From contig NZ_FQTV01000012.1 of the NCBI RefSeq assembly GCF_900128905.1, positions 62,001-126,000 of the forward strand: a DNA stretch of 64,000 nucleotides. The letters are read 5' to 3'. The translations under genes and the position numbers were made by a program. Positions 8,307-18,344 of this stretch are shown here, in pieces (the stretch's first letter is position 1; each line of letters begins with the position of its first letter). The DNA is from Bacteroides luti (GTDB taxonomy: Bacteria; Bacteroidota; Bacteroidia; Bacteroidales; Bacteroidaceae). The notes below the pieces were generated by a model that searched no databases, was not told where the DNA came from, and was given only the letters and a program-made list of their open reading frames with translations.

Positions 8307-10820
8307 TTAAAAATCAAACTCACTACTGAAAGCTATCATCATGCGGAATGTGTAGCTTTTGTAAAGTTTGTATTGGTTTGTTCCTTCTATTTGTTCTTCC
8401 ATTTTCAGGTAAACGTCCTGACCGTTGTACTGAGAAGCCTGAGCATTTAGCAAGAAAGTCTGACGTTTTTCACGAGCTAACGCATCTGTTTCAAGACTAT
8501 TGAAACTTAGCGTTATAATATCCGAGATTAGTTTATCACTACCCGTATAAAATGCTGTTCTAATTTGGCGCGGAAGAACTTTGCCTGCAATCGGTTGTTT
8601 TTGATAGAAACTAACTGCAAAGGTATTAGAGGTTATGTTTGACGAACCACTAATAATGTCAATATCCACTTGCTCAATATCGCTTTTACGAGCCTTGTTT
8701 ATCTCAAGAACCGGTACAACTATTTCCTGTAGGCTTGAACCACCATGCACAAAGCGACTACCTGCGCCCGAAATTCTCATACGGTTGATTGATTTCGGGA
8801 TTAGTACTTCCGTATCATCTTTCAAACCGACTTCAGAACCTATCCATTTTTTTACTGAATCATTTGTTTGCAGGTTTTTACCAATCACAAAACGACGACT
8901 GCTTTTATACACTTCACCCACCGGAAAGAAATCAGTGAAATCGGTTTCGTCCAAGCGATTTTGTTGATAGATATATCCATGATCGGAGGTAATAATTATA
9001 TTGCTTCCGTTCATGTTGGCAATGTGCTTTATGAGTTTAAGGAAGTTATTGAATTCGTCTTCAGTTGCCTCGAAAACTTTGTTTTCGGAGGTTTTATCAT
9101 CGCCTGTTTTGTCGATTATGTTGCTGTAAATGTATATTACATTGTAAGGCTTTATAAAATCACGTCCTTCAATTGAGCGCATTTTAAGGAACTCTTCTGT
9201 TGTAATAGCAATACTCCCAACATATTCTTTTTGCAGAATTTTAGTGCGATTGGGTGTGCCTTGTGAGCTTATGCCATCAGCAAAAACAGTACCTGTTTTG
9301 TCATTGTATGTCAATGCAGTGTGTGGTAGCAACGAAGCCATTCCTAACTGCGTGTAAGAGGGCAAACAACCCAAAATAGCATTTAGATTAGCAGTATATC
9401 TATCTTCTTGTAGAATAATTTCACGTAACTCTGCAGCTGATTCAAAACGGAATGCATCGGAAATGATTACAAAAATACGTTTCTCGCTTTTTGCATAAGG
9501 TGCTATCCAATGGGTGTAAAATTCACGTTGGCTATTTACCTTGTTTATTTTCCACGATTTCATTTTATCGATATGCTTTTGCCAATTGTCGCTTAACTTC
9601 AATAAGAATGAGTTGCCGTAGGCTTTTTCAATTTGAACGGTAAGTTCTTTAAGCAGGTCTAAATGTTCTGCCTGGTTGCTTTTTACAATGTATTTACGGT
9701 ATAATCGGTCGATATTAAATAACTGATTGCTGTACTTTTGGAAGCCATCTTCCGGAGAAAGAACGGCCATGTCTGCTTTCCTTATTTCGTCTAGCAGTAA
9801 AGAAGCATAACTCAATGCCCAATATATTTGCTCATACTCTTTATAGAAGTATTTTACTTTTCGTATATCAATCCAATTCTGGATAGTAACATTGTTGAGG
9901 GTGTTATTAATAATGCCATCCCGTATGGAGATAATTATTTTTTTATCAATGATAGAAAAAGCATCGCATTCAATCAGCTGATCAATATCTGTTTTAATTA
10001 TTATAGATTCGATATTGAGTTGCTTTTCCAATGTTTTGCTCCATTCAGAAAAGAGGGAGTTTGCTTTTGTATTCTCTTTCCAACGGTTTACGAACAGATA
10101 GGCATCCTTATTTAAAACAGGATTGCCACTGTTTATAGTCCGTTTCAGATTATCCTGAATAAGATTAATCAAGAAATCCTTTATTGTTGGTTTGTCGGAT
10201 TTGTAGCTGTACTTTTTATCAATGGTTTGCCAAAGGAAATCGGTCAATTTAAATTTTTCAATAGCTTTGTATTTGTCCTGTTTTTCCTTCTGTATTTCTG
10301 TAAACAAAGCATATAAAACCTTTTCCCACTCGGGCTCGCAAGCGCATAAAGTGCAAATCATCTTTAAGCGAATGAGGCTTTCACGGTCGGTTTTCTCCAA
10401 TACTGCTTTGAAGTCAGAAACTCGTTTTTGATTTGTGAAAAACTCTTCGTGTGATTGTATCAGGCCTTTGAATTCCTGAGGTAAATCCAACTCCTGAAGG
10501 AACAACGAAGAAGCTTCGGTATGGAATTCGTAATTGGATAGCAATAAATCCAATAACCAGTTTTCGTTTTCGGCTGGTTTTGCAGAAGCTTGATACAGCA
10601 GAAAACCTTGTTTTGGCTGTTCTATTAAAAGCTTGTGCTTGAGGGTGAATTCGTTGTTTGTGATTATAATTTTTTCAATGCCGGGTATTTGAATGTTCTC
10701 AAATAGTTCAGACATTTCGGCTTTATCATCGTACCAAAACACTATGCGGTGCTGTTGGAAAATCTTTTCCAGAGCAGCTTGAAGTTTGTTATTTATGGTG
10801 AAGAGTTCGGACATGTTCAA
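8307..10820 (-). CDS. pglZ: BREX phosphatase-domain protein PglZ
   Basis: An 837-aa PglZ protein, the hallmark gene of BREX, with an alkaline-phosphatase superfamily domain. The metal-binding motifs FVIISDAFRFESA (about 450-462) and ITSDHGYIYQ (about 610) are visible. HGGSSLQEIVVPVLE follows near 710. A long helical N-terminal half (1-440) is typical. The biochemical substrate in BREX is still unsettled. Neighbours are brxL (22 bases downstream) and the AlbA-like gene (42 bases upstream). In standard type 1 order pglX directly precedes pglZ, but here two extra genes are inserted between them. Confidence 0.94.
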   Translation of the reverse strand: MNMSELFTINNKLQAALEKIFQQHRIVFWYDDKAEMSELFENIQIPGIEKIIITNNEFTLKHKLLIEQPKQGFLLYQASAKPAENENWLLDLLLSNYEFHTEASSLFLQELDLPQEFKGLIQSHEEFFTNQKRVSDFKAVLEKTDRESLIRLKMICTLCACEPEWEKVLYALFTEIQKEKQDKYKAIEKFKLTDFLWQTIDKKYSYKSDKPTIKDFLINLIQDNLKRTINSGNPVLNKDAYLFVNRWKENTKANSLFSEWSKTLEKQLNIESIIIKTDIDQLIECDAFSIIDKKIIISIRDGIINNTLNNVTIQNWIDIRKVKYFYKEYEQIYWALSYASLLLDEIRKADMAVLSPEDGFQKYSNQLFNIDRLYRKYIVKSNQAEHLDLLKELTVQIEKAYGNSFLLKLSDNWQKHIDKMKSWKINKVNSQREFYTHWIAPYAKSEKRIFVIISDAFRFESAAELREIILQEDRYTANLNAILGCLPSYTQLGMASLLPHTALTYNDKTGTVFADGISSQGTPNRTKILQKEYVGSIAITTEEFLKMRSIEGRDFIKPYNVIYIYSNIIDKTGDDKTSENKVFEATEDEFNNFLKLIKHIANMNGSNIIITSDHGYIYQQNRLDETDFTDFFPVGEVYKSSRRFVIGKNLQTNDSVKKWIGSEVGLKDDTEVLIPKSINRMRISGAGSRFVHGGSSLQEIVVPVLEINKARKSDIEQVDIDIISGSSNITSNTFAVSFYQKQPIAGKVLPRQIRTAFYTGSDKLISDIITLSFNSLETDALAREKRQTFLLNAQASQYNGQDVYLKMEEQIEGTNQYKLYKSYTFRMMIAFSSEFDF

Positions 10821-10862
10821 TTGTGAATTTTAAATTATTAATTTCGAAGGTAAATCCTTTTT

Positions 10863-12770
10863 TTATTTTTTGACGATAGTTACATAAGCCTGATCGGGGT
10901 GATTTACCATGTCTTTGTAGAGATATTCAATTTGAGTATTTATCATAGGTTGAATATATTTCCGGAACGTATATTTGGGTGATCTACCAACAAGAGTACT
11001 AATTTCAATTAAACGATATGGCCTTCTGAGACAAAGATTCTGAATAAGATTCTGAATATCTGAAGGCTTAGATTTTACTTTCAATTTATCAATTTCATAA
11101 ATTAAATCGGGAGTTAATTCACTGCGTAAAACTGTCAAATTAACTGGTGCACCTTCAACTGGAAGTAGTGCACTTTCAACTGGAGGTAGTGCACTTTCAA
11201 CTGGAGGTAGTGCACTTTCAACTGAAGGTAGTGCACTTTCAGTTATAGGTAATGCACTATCATCATAAAAAGCTGAAGATAAAGCAATAAACTTATTACC
11301 AGGAATATAATAAGTAGCACGACCTTTTCCTTTTGCTTCCAATAATTCATCATCCCTCATTTTACGCAGGTCTAAACTTGATTTCAATACATCAACACCA
11401 CATATTTGACGGAATGTTTGATTATCAATAGCTCCTGCCTCACGAACAAAAATTAATGCTTTCTTTTGGTTGTCATTTAATTGATATTCATCGAAGAGGT
11501 TCAACCAGTTCAGGTCAGCTTCGTTGAGGAAGTGGTGCAACAGCAATCTGACAACAAAATGATTTGATTCACGACTCGATTCAAATGTAGGTGGTGCTAA
11601 ATGAGAACGCTCCATAAGCCTGCGCATAGATCGAATACCCGAACCTTTTGTTTCGGCAAGGTCTGTTTCGTGAAAAACTGCTGCAATAAACTGATTTCTT
11701 GTTTCGGACCCCGGCTCACCCAGCATTTCTTCGGGCTTTAATGAAAATCCGGGATTAATGATTTCTATTCTATTGTCATAACGGATAATTTGAGTAGGTC
11801 TGTTTTCGCGGTACGAACGGTGCATTAATGAATTTACAACTGCTTCGCGCAATACTTTATATGGTAAGCCAGATGTGCTGTTGGCCTGAATATCATTCTC
11901 GTTCAGTACAAAACCACGAGGTAAATCAGAATTTATAGCATCTACAGCACGATACGCCAATTGCAACAACGAACCCCGCATATCAATGGTATTGAAGCGA
12001 TTATCGGGATCTTCTACCCAGCGTAGCCCGGGAACACGGATATAATCTACCCGCATCATGGGCATACAGCGTCGCAGAGCAGCTTTAGTTCCGAACAAAA
12101 GCAAGCCACAGATTGTCAATTTTGGTTCATTGCCACGGGTAATGCAGTTGAGCGAAAGCAATAACTCTTTATCCGAATACACTAATTCTTCAGCATCAGG
12201 CTTGGTATTGGCTCTTAAACGTCTATATAAATCAATAGCCGATTCATCGATATCGTTCCAGTCGGTATCATTGAGCACAGTAGCATCAAAAGATCCTTGT
12301 TGTGCATTATAAAACACTCGTAAATCATCTTCTGTACAGCTTTGGTCAGTAGAACCAATTCTACGGAAAGCCCCTTTAGGTAATCCCTTACGTTTAAAAA
12401 AAAGTGGTTTTTGTTCGGGTGATAATTCGTTAATGTATATTTTGATTACCACTTTGCCATTCACCATTTCTGTTTCTATAATAGGGCGAACAGGTATGTT
12501 AAAACTATCAGCACATTGAGACGCTATGTCTTTTTGAACTTTATCGGCATCTTTTACACCACAAATCGAATAATAGGGAAACAGTGAATTTTCGTCTTCT
12601 TCTACTCCCAACAAAATATAACCACCACCTAAACCGGGTTCGTTGGCATAAGAACAAACAGTCTCCATTACAGAAGTATCAATAGCACTTCCTTTTTTGG
12701 CTTCTATCCATGTACACTCGTCTTGTGTGTTGAGTAATTCAATTATTTCGGGAACGCTGTATTCGGTCAT
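10863..12770 (-). CDS. AlbA/Schlafen-like ATP-binding protein with repeat linker
   Basis: A 635-aa protein of the widespread AlbA_2 plus HATPase_c_4 type, often annotated as putative DNA-binding or transcriptional regulator. Seen are an N-terminal AlbA_2-like domain (about 1-130, including ECTWIEAKKG and GGGYILLGVEED) and an ATP-binding GHKL-like region with LREAVVNSLMHRSY and the glycine-rich ETKGSGIRSM near 310-390. A winged-helix-like part follows (about 430-490). Residues about 503-541 are a linker of seven-residue repeats (SALPPVE type) encoded by 21-bp tandem units, then a second helical domain. It lies inside the BREX operon between the DUF262 gene and pglZ. Its role in BREX is unknown. 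Regulation, or a partner function to the nuclease-like gene upstream, are both possible. Confidence 0.8.
   Translation of the reverse strand: MTEYSVPEIIELLNTQDECTWIEAKKGSAIDTSVMETVCSYANEPGLGGGYILLGVEEDENSLFPYYSICGVKDADKVQKDIASQCADSFNIPVRPIIETEMVNGKVVIKIYINELSPEQKPLFFKRKGLPKGAFRRIGSTDQSCTEDDLRVFYNAQQGSFDATVLNDTDWNDIDESAIDLYRRLRANTKPDAEELVYSDKELLLSLNCITRGNEPKLTICGLLLFGTKAALRRCMPMMRVDYIRVPGLRWVEDPDNRFNTIDMRGSLLQLAYRAVDAINSDLPRGFVLNENDIQANSTSGLPYKVLREAVVNSLMHRSYRENRPTQIIRYDNRIEIINPGFSLKPEEMLGEPGSETRNQFIAAVFHETDLAETKGSGIRSMRRLMERSHLAPPTFESSRESNHFVVRLLLHHFLNEADLNWLNLFDEYQLNDNQKKALIFVREAGAIDNQTFRQICGVDVLKSSLDLRKMRDDELLEAKGKGRATYYIPGNKFIALSSAFYDDSALPITESALPSVESALPPVESALPPVESALLPVEGAPVNLTVLRSELTPDLIYEIDKLKVKSKPSDIQNLIQNLCLRRPYRLIEISTLVGRSPKYTFRKYIQPMINTQIEYLYKDMVNHPDQAYVTIVKK
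11146..11260 (-). repeat. 21-bp tandem repeat within the AlbA-like gene
   Basis: Five full units of 21 bp (11146-11166, 11167-11187, 11188-11208, 11209-11229, 11230-11250) and a partial sixth share the plus-strand core AGTGCACTTTCAACTGGAGG. The two central units are identical. Each encodes seven residues, so unit gain or loss keeps the frame. Confidence 0.93.
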
Positions 12771-12921
12771 AATGGTTGATTTTTATTTCTGTTTTGATCT
12801 GCATATTAATGAGACGACCTAAATGTAATATTTTTGATATCAATTGATTATATGTTTTGATAGAATTAGCTACGAATATATAGATTTCCACACACCATAG
12901 GTAATACCTATAGAATACATT

Positions 12922-14805
12922 CTATTCAAACCGTTGAATTATATAATCATCATAGAATAATGCTTTTTTCATATCTTCTTCAGTGAAAGTAAGACCATAA
13001 ATTTTACTTTCCATGAATTTTAGCATATCAAAACCTCTTTCTGAAATGCTTTTTAAAGTCCAATCAGGATAATTGCTAATCGCAATTTCGTTGTATGAAC
13101 CAGTTCGATACCTTTCTTTTTTTTCAATCCAGCTTCTATTACCTAAAGCTGAGTTTTTCCCGTTTTTGAGTATTGTCAGGTTACCAAGTGTGTTTATCAA
13201 AACCTTCCTTGCCTGATTTTTAGACTCCTCTATAATTGGTTCTGTAAATTCATCGACAATATCAGACCAGCTTGTCCAATATGTTTGAGGTATAACGTGT
13301 TCGATTGTTGTATCATAAAAATCAGCTAATGACACTTTATCATTTGTTTCGAGCGCTCTACTTTTAAGAAATAGCTCGTATTCAAATAAAAAATATTTCA
13401 AATTGCCCCATCTATGAAACCCTTTGTTCCCGTTTATATAGGTAAATAAGCCTCTAAATCCATTAATAATATCACTATTGTTGATTGGTTTTTGAATCAA
13501 CTCGTTAGAATGGTTTAAAATATCATCAATTGATTCTTCTTCACTGTATAAATCTCTTGCCCAGTTTGCAGGATTGCGTTCATCCATAATCCAAATACCA
13601 GGCACTCTGTTTCTGAATAAGATTCTTTCAAGATTCGAAAGAATTGGATTTATTAGTTCATTTTCAGCATATTTGAGCAATAATGTGGCTAAAAATATCC
13701 TGATATCCTTACTTCCGTTCAGAATTAGAATTTTATGGATTAGCATGTTATCAGAGTTGTGTATTTTATACCACACCGGAGCCAACTCTGATAATTGTAT
13801 CACATAGTCGTCAATCTTCGAAAATGTAACGGGCTGCTCCTTCTCACCACTTTCGTCAAGATCGTATTTGTTTGATTTATTGCAAAACATCTGAAATACT
13901 TTTTCTTCAGCCTGTTTCTCAGAAAATGTTGACTCTTTAGGCTTTCGATATAACGATAAATGAGCAGATAAGAATTCATCTTCATCCAGTATATTATCAG
14001 GATTTTGTGCTAAGTTGGAGTAAATATTACCCCAAGCAACATTGATTTTTGCCCTCAGATTTATTTTATCTTCATTTGAATTTGGTAATTTATCGGTCAG
14101 ATAAATTAATCTGTTTTTAAGTTTTTCTAATGTGGTCAGTTGTTTACCCCGATTATTCATTGTTTCAAAAACAGCTTGCACATCAAGGTCTTTTTCAATG
14201 GTCCGTACATCAAATTGTAAAGAGGTGGTGAGTTTTTTGAAGATTAATTCTTTTTCATCTGAACTGACACTGGTAATTTTATTTTTGAAGAAATCTTTCG
14301 CATATAGCAGATTTTTGCGGTAAAGATTTAGTTGCCCATGCTCTAAAACCACACTTTTATCATCAAATATGGAGTTGAACAAAAAGCTATGGTTTTTATC
14401 TGTGATATCATACCCAAATTTGTACACTTTACTTGCACCCGAAAGATTTGCTTTTGCGATGAAAGTTTGAAACAAATTGGATTTACTTTCTTCACAGTAC
14501 CCTGTCTCTGTTGAATTTAATAATTCAAACAGCAAAATGCAGAGCGTGGTTAAACGCTGTTGACCATCAACAACATTATAAAAGGTGTAACCCGAAATCC
14601 AGTTTTCTGATGGAAGAGCTTTTGTAGTTTCCAAAAAGATTGTTCCTGTATAATGCTTTTTGAGTTCACCATCAATCTCTTTAATTTCATCAATGTCATC
14701 CCAAAGTTCTGTAAGTTGCTTTTCAGACCATGCATAACCTCTTTGATAATCCGGTATCCTGAAAATCTTGTTGTTGAATAATTCTGAAAGGTTTATTGCT
14801 GCCAT
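12922..14805 (-). CDS. DUF262/DUF1524 protein, GmrSD/BrxU-like type IV restriction enzyme
   Basis: A 627-aa single-chain DUF262 plus DUF1524 protein. The N-terminal part shows FRIPDYQRGYAW (about 16-27) and VVDGQQRLTTL (about 78-88), the nucleotide-handling motifs of the GmrS side. The C-terminal half has the HNH-like IEHVIPQ (about 498) and LGNLTILKNGKNS (about 545) of the GmrD nuclease side. Related enzymes such as GmrSD and BrxU cut DNA bearing modified cytosines in an NTP-dependent way. BrxU is found encoded with BREX, so this gene probably gives a second layer against phages with modified DNA. It is 102 bases after pglX and 151 bases before the AlbA-like gene. Substrate specificity cannot be read from sequence. 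Confidence 0.87.
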   Translation of the reverse strand: MAAINLSELFNNKIFRIPDYQRGYAWSEKQLTELWDDIDEIKEIDGELKKHYTGTIFLETTKALPSENWISGYTFYNVVDGQQRLTTLCILLFELLNSTETGYCEESKSNLFQTFIAKANLSGASKVYKFGYDITDKNHSFLFNSIFDDKSVVLEHGQLNLYRKNLLYAKDFFKNKITSVSSDEKELIFKKLTTSLQFDVRTIEKDLDVQAVFETMNNRGKQLTTLEKLKNRLIYLTDKLPNSNEDKINLRAKINVAWGNIYSNLAQNPDNILDEDEFLSAHLSLYRKPKESTFSEKQAEEKVFQMFCNKSNKYDLDESGEKEQPVTFSKIDDYVIQLSELAPVWYKIHNSDNMLIHKILILNGSKDIRIFLATLLLKYAENELINPILSNLERILFRNRVPGIWIMDERNPANWARDLYSEEESIDDILNHSNELIQKPINNSDIINGFRGLFTYINGNKGFHRWGNLKYFLFEYELFLKSRALETNDKVSLADFYDTTIEHVIPQTYWTSWSDIVDEFTEPIIEESKNQARKVLINTLGNLTILKNGKNSALGNRSWIEKKERYRTGSYNEIAISNYPDWTLKSISERGFDMLKFMESKIYGLTFTEEDMKKALFYDDYIIQRFE

Positions 14806-14818
14806 ATTATTTGTTGTT

Positions 14819-14906
14819 TAACCCCTCAGGGGGTGGTATTTGTTTTTTTTCTTTCATCCCCCAGATAAATCTAGAGGCTATTCATATTTAACTCCGCTGG
14901 AGTTGG
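14819..14906. other. Spacer with small inverted repeats between pglX and DUF262 gene
   Basis: The gap holds CCCCTCAGGGG (11 bases, self-complementary arms) and AACTCCGCTGGAGTT (6-bp arms), plus an 8-base T run on the plus strand. All other BREX neighbours upstream are tightly packed. This looser joint suggests that the DUF262 gene was inserted or has its own expression signals. I see no convincing promoter. Confidence 0.4.
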
Positions 14907-14907
14907 T

Positions 14908-17900
14908 TTATTCCTCCTCTTTCTCCAACCCTTTTATCGGCACCAACACGTCTTTGAATTTTTGATAGTTTACTTTTACTCCATCGTCCAAATCCATGCT
15001 GATTTTTTGGGTGGCGAGGGTGAAAAGGGTGCGCTCGTAGGTGCGGCAATCGTCTATCATTTTTTGCAGGGTGTCAATTTCCTTGCTGGCTGCTACCTTC
15101 TCGCGTGGCGAGAGGTCTTCGCGCAGGCTGAGCATGGTTTGTGTTTGCTTGGCACTTTCCAGCTTGGCGATAAAGGGCTGCAAATAATCGTTGAGCAACA
15201 CGCTGCAAGTATCGGGCTGATAGCGGTGCATGTAGATAAGGGCTTTGAAATGACCTTTTGGGCTGCTGAACATCCAATAGATTGGGCGTTTTTTGTAACG
15301 CTTGATATGGTCGTTGTAAAAGTCCTTCACGAAGTATTTGCGAATATCCTTTCCTATGGCATCTTCGATAAATCCTATATTTTCGTTGAGTTGGTCGGCA
15401 CTGAAAGACACTTTGAGAAACTCACGGAAACGACCTACAATATCATCAGGAAACCATTCTCCTTCCAATACTGGTATGATATTATCTTCATCAGGTGTAA
15501 ACGTAGGAGCTTGTACTTTTTCTGAATAAACCTGCAAAGTATCACCTTGATTGGCAAGGATAAGGCCGGGTTTATCGAGACTGTAGCGACCAAACATACA
15601 GCCTACTGCATAGCTGATAAGCTGTAACATGACTGGTGCGGTTTGTATTTGTAACTGACCATCAATGATTTTGCCCTCTTCCTGTAAAATGGTGATTTCT
15701 TCCAATGGCACATCGGGTGTAAGTTCATCTTGCAAGCCATAGATTTCGATAAACTGACGATTGAGTTCTTCTTCGTTTCGGTGCAGTTCGTAAAACTTAT
15801 CCGTCCATTCTTTTTTATAGCTCTCAAAGGCAACTTTTATGGATTCAATTTGCTGTTTGATAAGTTCGTTTTGCTGGAAGTCCCAAGAGGTTTCGCGAGA
15901 ATCCCAATCTTTTTTTGAAATTAAAATATTTCGGTCAACATTTGGAACCATTCCCATTTCTTCAATATCAGATAAAAGTGGCAATTTTCTAATATCCTCT
16001 GGCATTATATTAATTGTTGGATTCATAAGACTTAAGAACCCATCAACAACTTTTGTATTGAGATATCCTAATAGATTTTTAAAATCTTGAGTAGTGTATT
16101 TTTTATAAATATCATTAGTTGAACTTTCATAAATAAAACCCTCTGTTGAATATCGAAATGCTGATTTGCTACTTGAAATTCTCGACATTTCGATTCCTTC
16201 GTTAAAAGAGAACTCTAATCCCCCTAAACGGGCTTTAATGCGTCCTTTTTCATCTAATGAAGTTTTTATTTGAACGCCATTATCCTTCCAATAAACAACA
16301 AATTCATTATTGCCGTACCATCTTCGAAATGACCCTCCTTTATTACAAGGTTTCCAATTCGTATTTAATAAAGAAACTTCGTGCCATAATCTTAAGTATT
16401 TTACATTATCACCTGTTGATATCCCATTACGTACAATGTAAAAATCGGAAATTTTAGTTGATTCAAATGAATCAAAACTTTTTTGACTTAACCAATACCC
16501 AATCGGACTACCCGGTATCTTCTCAAAATCATTTTGATTAGCAGTATAAAACCATCCACAATTAGGGTTTTGAATGGCTTCAAGAGTCTTATCATCTTTC
16601 AGTTGGGCATTACCAAAATCGGTTAATCGAATAAATAACCCTTTGTTTATGGGTTTGTAGTTACCCAAAACAAAAGCAGCATTTTGAACCTTTTCGCCAC
16701 CTATCTCGGGGAAAGCACGCGCCCCTAAATGTAATAAACTTTCAAATTGTGCGTTCTTAATGAGGAAAGGACGCAGATCTTCATAACTGCTCAAAAACAT
16801 CCAACTGTGTTGGTTTATCATCCCTGTTTTTCCGTTGGTCGGATTATAGCTCAGGCAGCGTTCCATAAAACAAGCCATCAAGTCGCTTTTGCCTTTCTTG
16901 AAATTCTTTTCTACAAAGATTTTCAATTCGGCATTCATCCCTTTACCACCCATATAAGGCGGATTAGTAACCACACAATGGTATTTCGTACTGAGAAATT
17001 CAGCTTGCTGTTTCAATATCTTTTGTTGCTCCTGCCACACACTGCCTGTTTGTACTTGTATGGCCGATACTTCTTCTGGTTTGAGTTGAATTAGCGACCC
17101 TAAATTATTGGCTTGTGTTAATAAATTCAAAGATAGGTCGCTGTAATTTTCAATTTTCTTACCTTCTACAATTATTGGCAGATTTATGGTTTGCTCAATG
17201 GTTTCGGGGCTTACATTTTCCAATGCAATTACATTTGGCTGAACAGGTTTACGCAGAAAACGACTGTAGAAATTACGCGCTTTCATAGTTAATGCAAAAG
17301 CTGCCAATTGTGCTGCACGTGGGTCTATGTCAATGCCAAAAAGGTTGTTTTGTAAAATGAGAGCCGGAATTTCGTTGGTGTTGTAGCCTTCTTCTTCGTA
17401 TATTTTCGTAAACAAGTCGAAAGCATACACCAAGACGTGTCCGCTTCCCTGGCAAGGGTCGAGAAAAGTAATGTCGGTAATGCCTTTTATTCCTTCGGGC
17501 AGTGGCGACGGTGCATTGCCTTTGGGAGTTTCAATATAATAAGGCATGTGGTCACGCAATTTACTGCTGGGTTTAAAGGTGAGCCACAATTTCCCCAATG
17601 TGTTTTCCACCATATACCGCACTATCCAACGTGGTGTAAATAGCTGTGTGGCAGCCGGTATATTTTCGGCGGTAATCTTTACATTTTTGCTCAATGCTTT
17701 AAAAACCTGATCCTTTTTGTCCGAAATATAGAACTGATACAACCATCCGAGAATTTCTTCCTGTTGGCAATCTTCGTCGGTCATGCCGTTGCGAATATCG
17801 GCTACAATGCTGTAATCGCTGAGTAGGTCGTCGGGCAGGAGCAGCTCGGTGTAATCGCTGATACGCTCGAACATAAAAGGCATAGCGGTGTACCAATGGT

Positions 17901-18333
17901 TACAGGCAGCCACAATGAGCATTTTGTAGGCTTCGGTGTGAGCATCGGTGCTGGCGGTGCGTCCGTCCAATAGGTCGTTGAGGCGGTTGCGGTCGAGGTG
18001 GAAGTCGGCTTCGATATGCCCTGCGAGTGCGTTTTGCAGAATTTCGGGGTTGGTCATGCCGGGCAGCGGTGTAACCACTTTGGGCAAGGTGTAACCGTTG
18101 GCATCCATAAAGCGGAGCGCCATCAGGCGGTTGAACCAGGTGTAAGCTACGGTTTCAATCACCTGCTCACGGCCGATTTGTTTTATTTTGTGGTTGAGCT
18201 GTGCAATCTCGGTCTGTTTGCCACGCAGCTCGGCGGTATCGTGGGTGAGTACAAAGTCGAGTTTGCGGGTTATCTGGTCAATGAGTTTTATGCGGGCTTC
18301 GGCAGCAAAGGATTTGAGAGAGTTGGTGTTCAT
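14908..18333 (-). CDS. pglX: BREX adenine-specific DNA methyltransferase PglX
   Basis: A 1141-aa PglX. In type 1 BREX it methylates adenine in a non-palindromic host motif, marking self DNA, and is also needed for defence. Seen are a helical N-terminal domain, the SAM-binding motif FLDPCQGSGHV near 291-300, the catalytic motif NPPYMGGKG at 457-465, a central target-recognition region (about 600-830) and a helical C-terminal part. Base composition is uneven: the ends are GC-richer than the centre, which fits exchange of the target-recognition region. It starts 11 bases after the unknown gene upstream. The start MNTNSLKSFAAEAR is the family-typical N-terminus. Confidence 0.95.
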   Translation of the reverse strand: MNTNSLKSFAAEARIKLIDQITRKLDFVLTHDTAELRGKQTEIAQLNHKIKQIGREQVIETVAYTWFNRLMALRFMDANGYTLPKVVTPLPGMTNPEILQNALAGHIEADFHLDRNRLNDLLDGRTASTDAHTEAYKMLIVAACNHWYTAMPFMFERISDYTELLLPDDLLSDYSIVADIRNGMTDEDCQQEEILGWLYQFYISDKKDQVFKALSKNVKITAENIPAATQLFTPRWIVRYMVENTLGKLWLTFKPSSKLRDHMPYYIETPKGNAPSPLPEGIKGITDITFLDPCQGSGHVLVYAFDLFTKIYEEEGYNTNEIPALILQNNLFGIDIDPRAAQLAAFALTMKARNFYSRFLRKPVQPNVIALENVSPETIEQTINLPIIVEGKKIENYSDLSLNLLTQANNLGSLIQLKPEEVSAIQVQTGSVWQEQQKILKQQAEFLSTKYHCVVTNPPYMGGKGMNAELKIFVEKNFKKGKSDLMACFMERCLSYNPTNGKTGMINQHSWMFLSSYEDLRPFLIKNAQFESLLHLGARAFPEIGGEKVQNAAFVLGNYKPINKGLFIRLTDFGNAQLKDDKTLEAIQNPNCGWFYTANQNDFEKIPGSPIGYWLSQKSFDSFESTKISDFYIVRNGISTGDNVKYLRLWHEVSLLNTNWKPCNKGGSFRRWYGNNEFVVYWKDNGVQIKTSLDEKGRIKARLGGLEFSFNEGIEMSRISSSKSAFRYSTEGFIYESSTNDIYKKYTTQDFKNLLGYLNTKVVDGFLSLMNPTINIMPEDIRKLPLLSDIEEMGMVPNVDRNILISKKDWDSRETSWDFQQNELIKQQIESIKVAFESYKKEWTDKFYELHRNEEELNRQFIEIYGLQDELTPDVPLEEITILQEEGKIIDGQLQIQTAPVMLQLISYAVGCMFGRYSLDKPGLILANQGDTLQVYSEKVQAPTFTPDEDNIIPVLEGEWFPDDIVGRFREFLKVSFSADQLNENIGFIEDAIGKDIRKYFVKDFYNDHIKRYKKRPIYWMFSSPKGHFKALIYMHRYQPDTCSVLLNDYLQPFIAKLESAKQTQTMLSLREDLSPREKVAASKEIDTLQKMIDDCRTYERTLFTLATQKISMDLDDGVKVNYQKFKDVLVPIKGLEKEEE

Positions 18334-18344
18334 TTTGTTTGGTT

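Noticed and set aside
12897..12911. ATAGGTAATACCTAT inverted repeat as terminator of the DUF262 gene
   Set aside because: Arms of only 6 bp and no T-run on the minus strand, so too weak to list.
14835..14850. Phase-variable homopolymer in front of the DUF262 gene
   Set aside because: The 8-base T run is outside the coding region, and there is no promoter whose spacing it would change.
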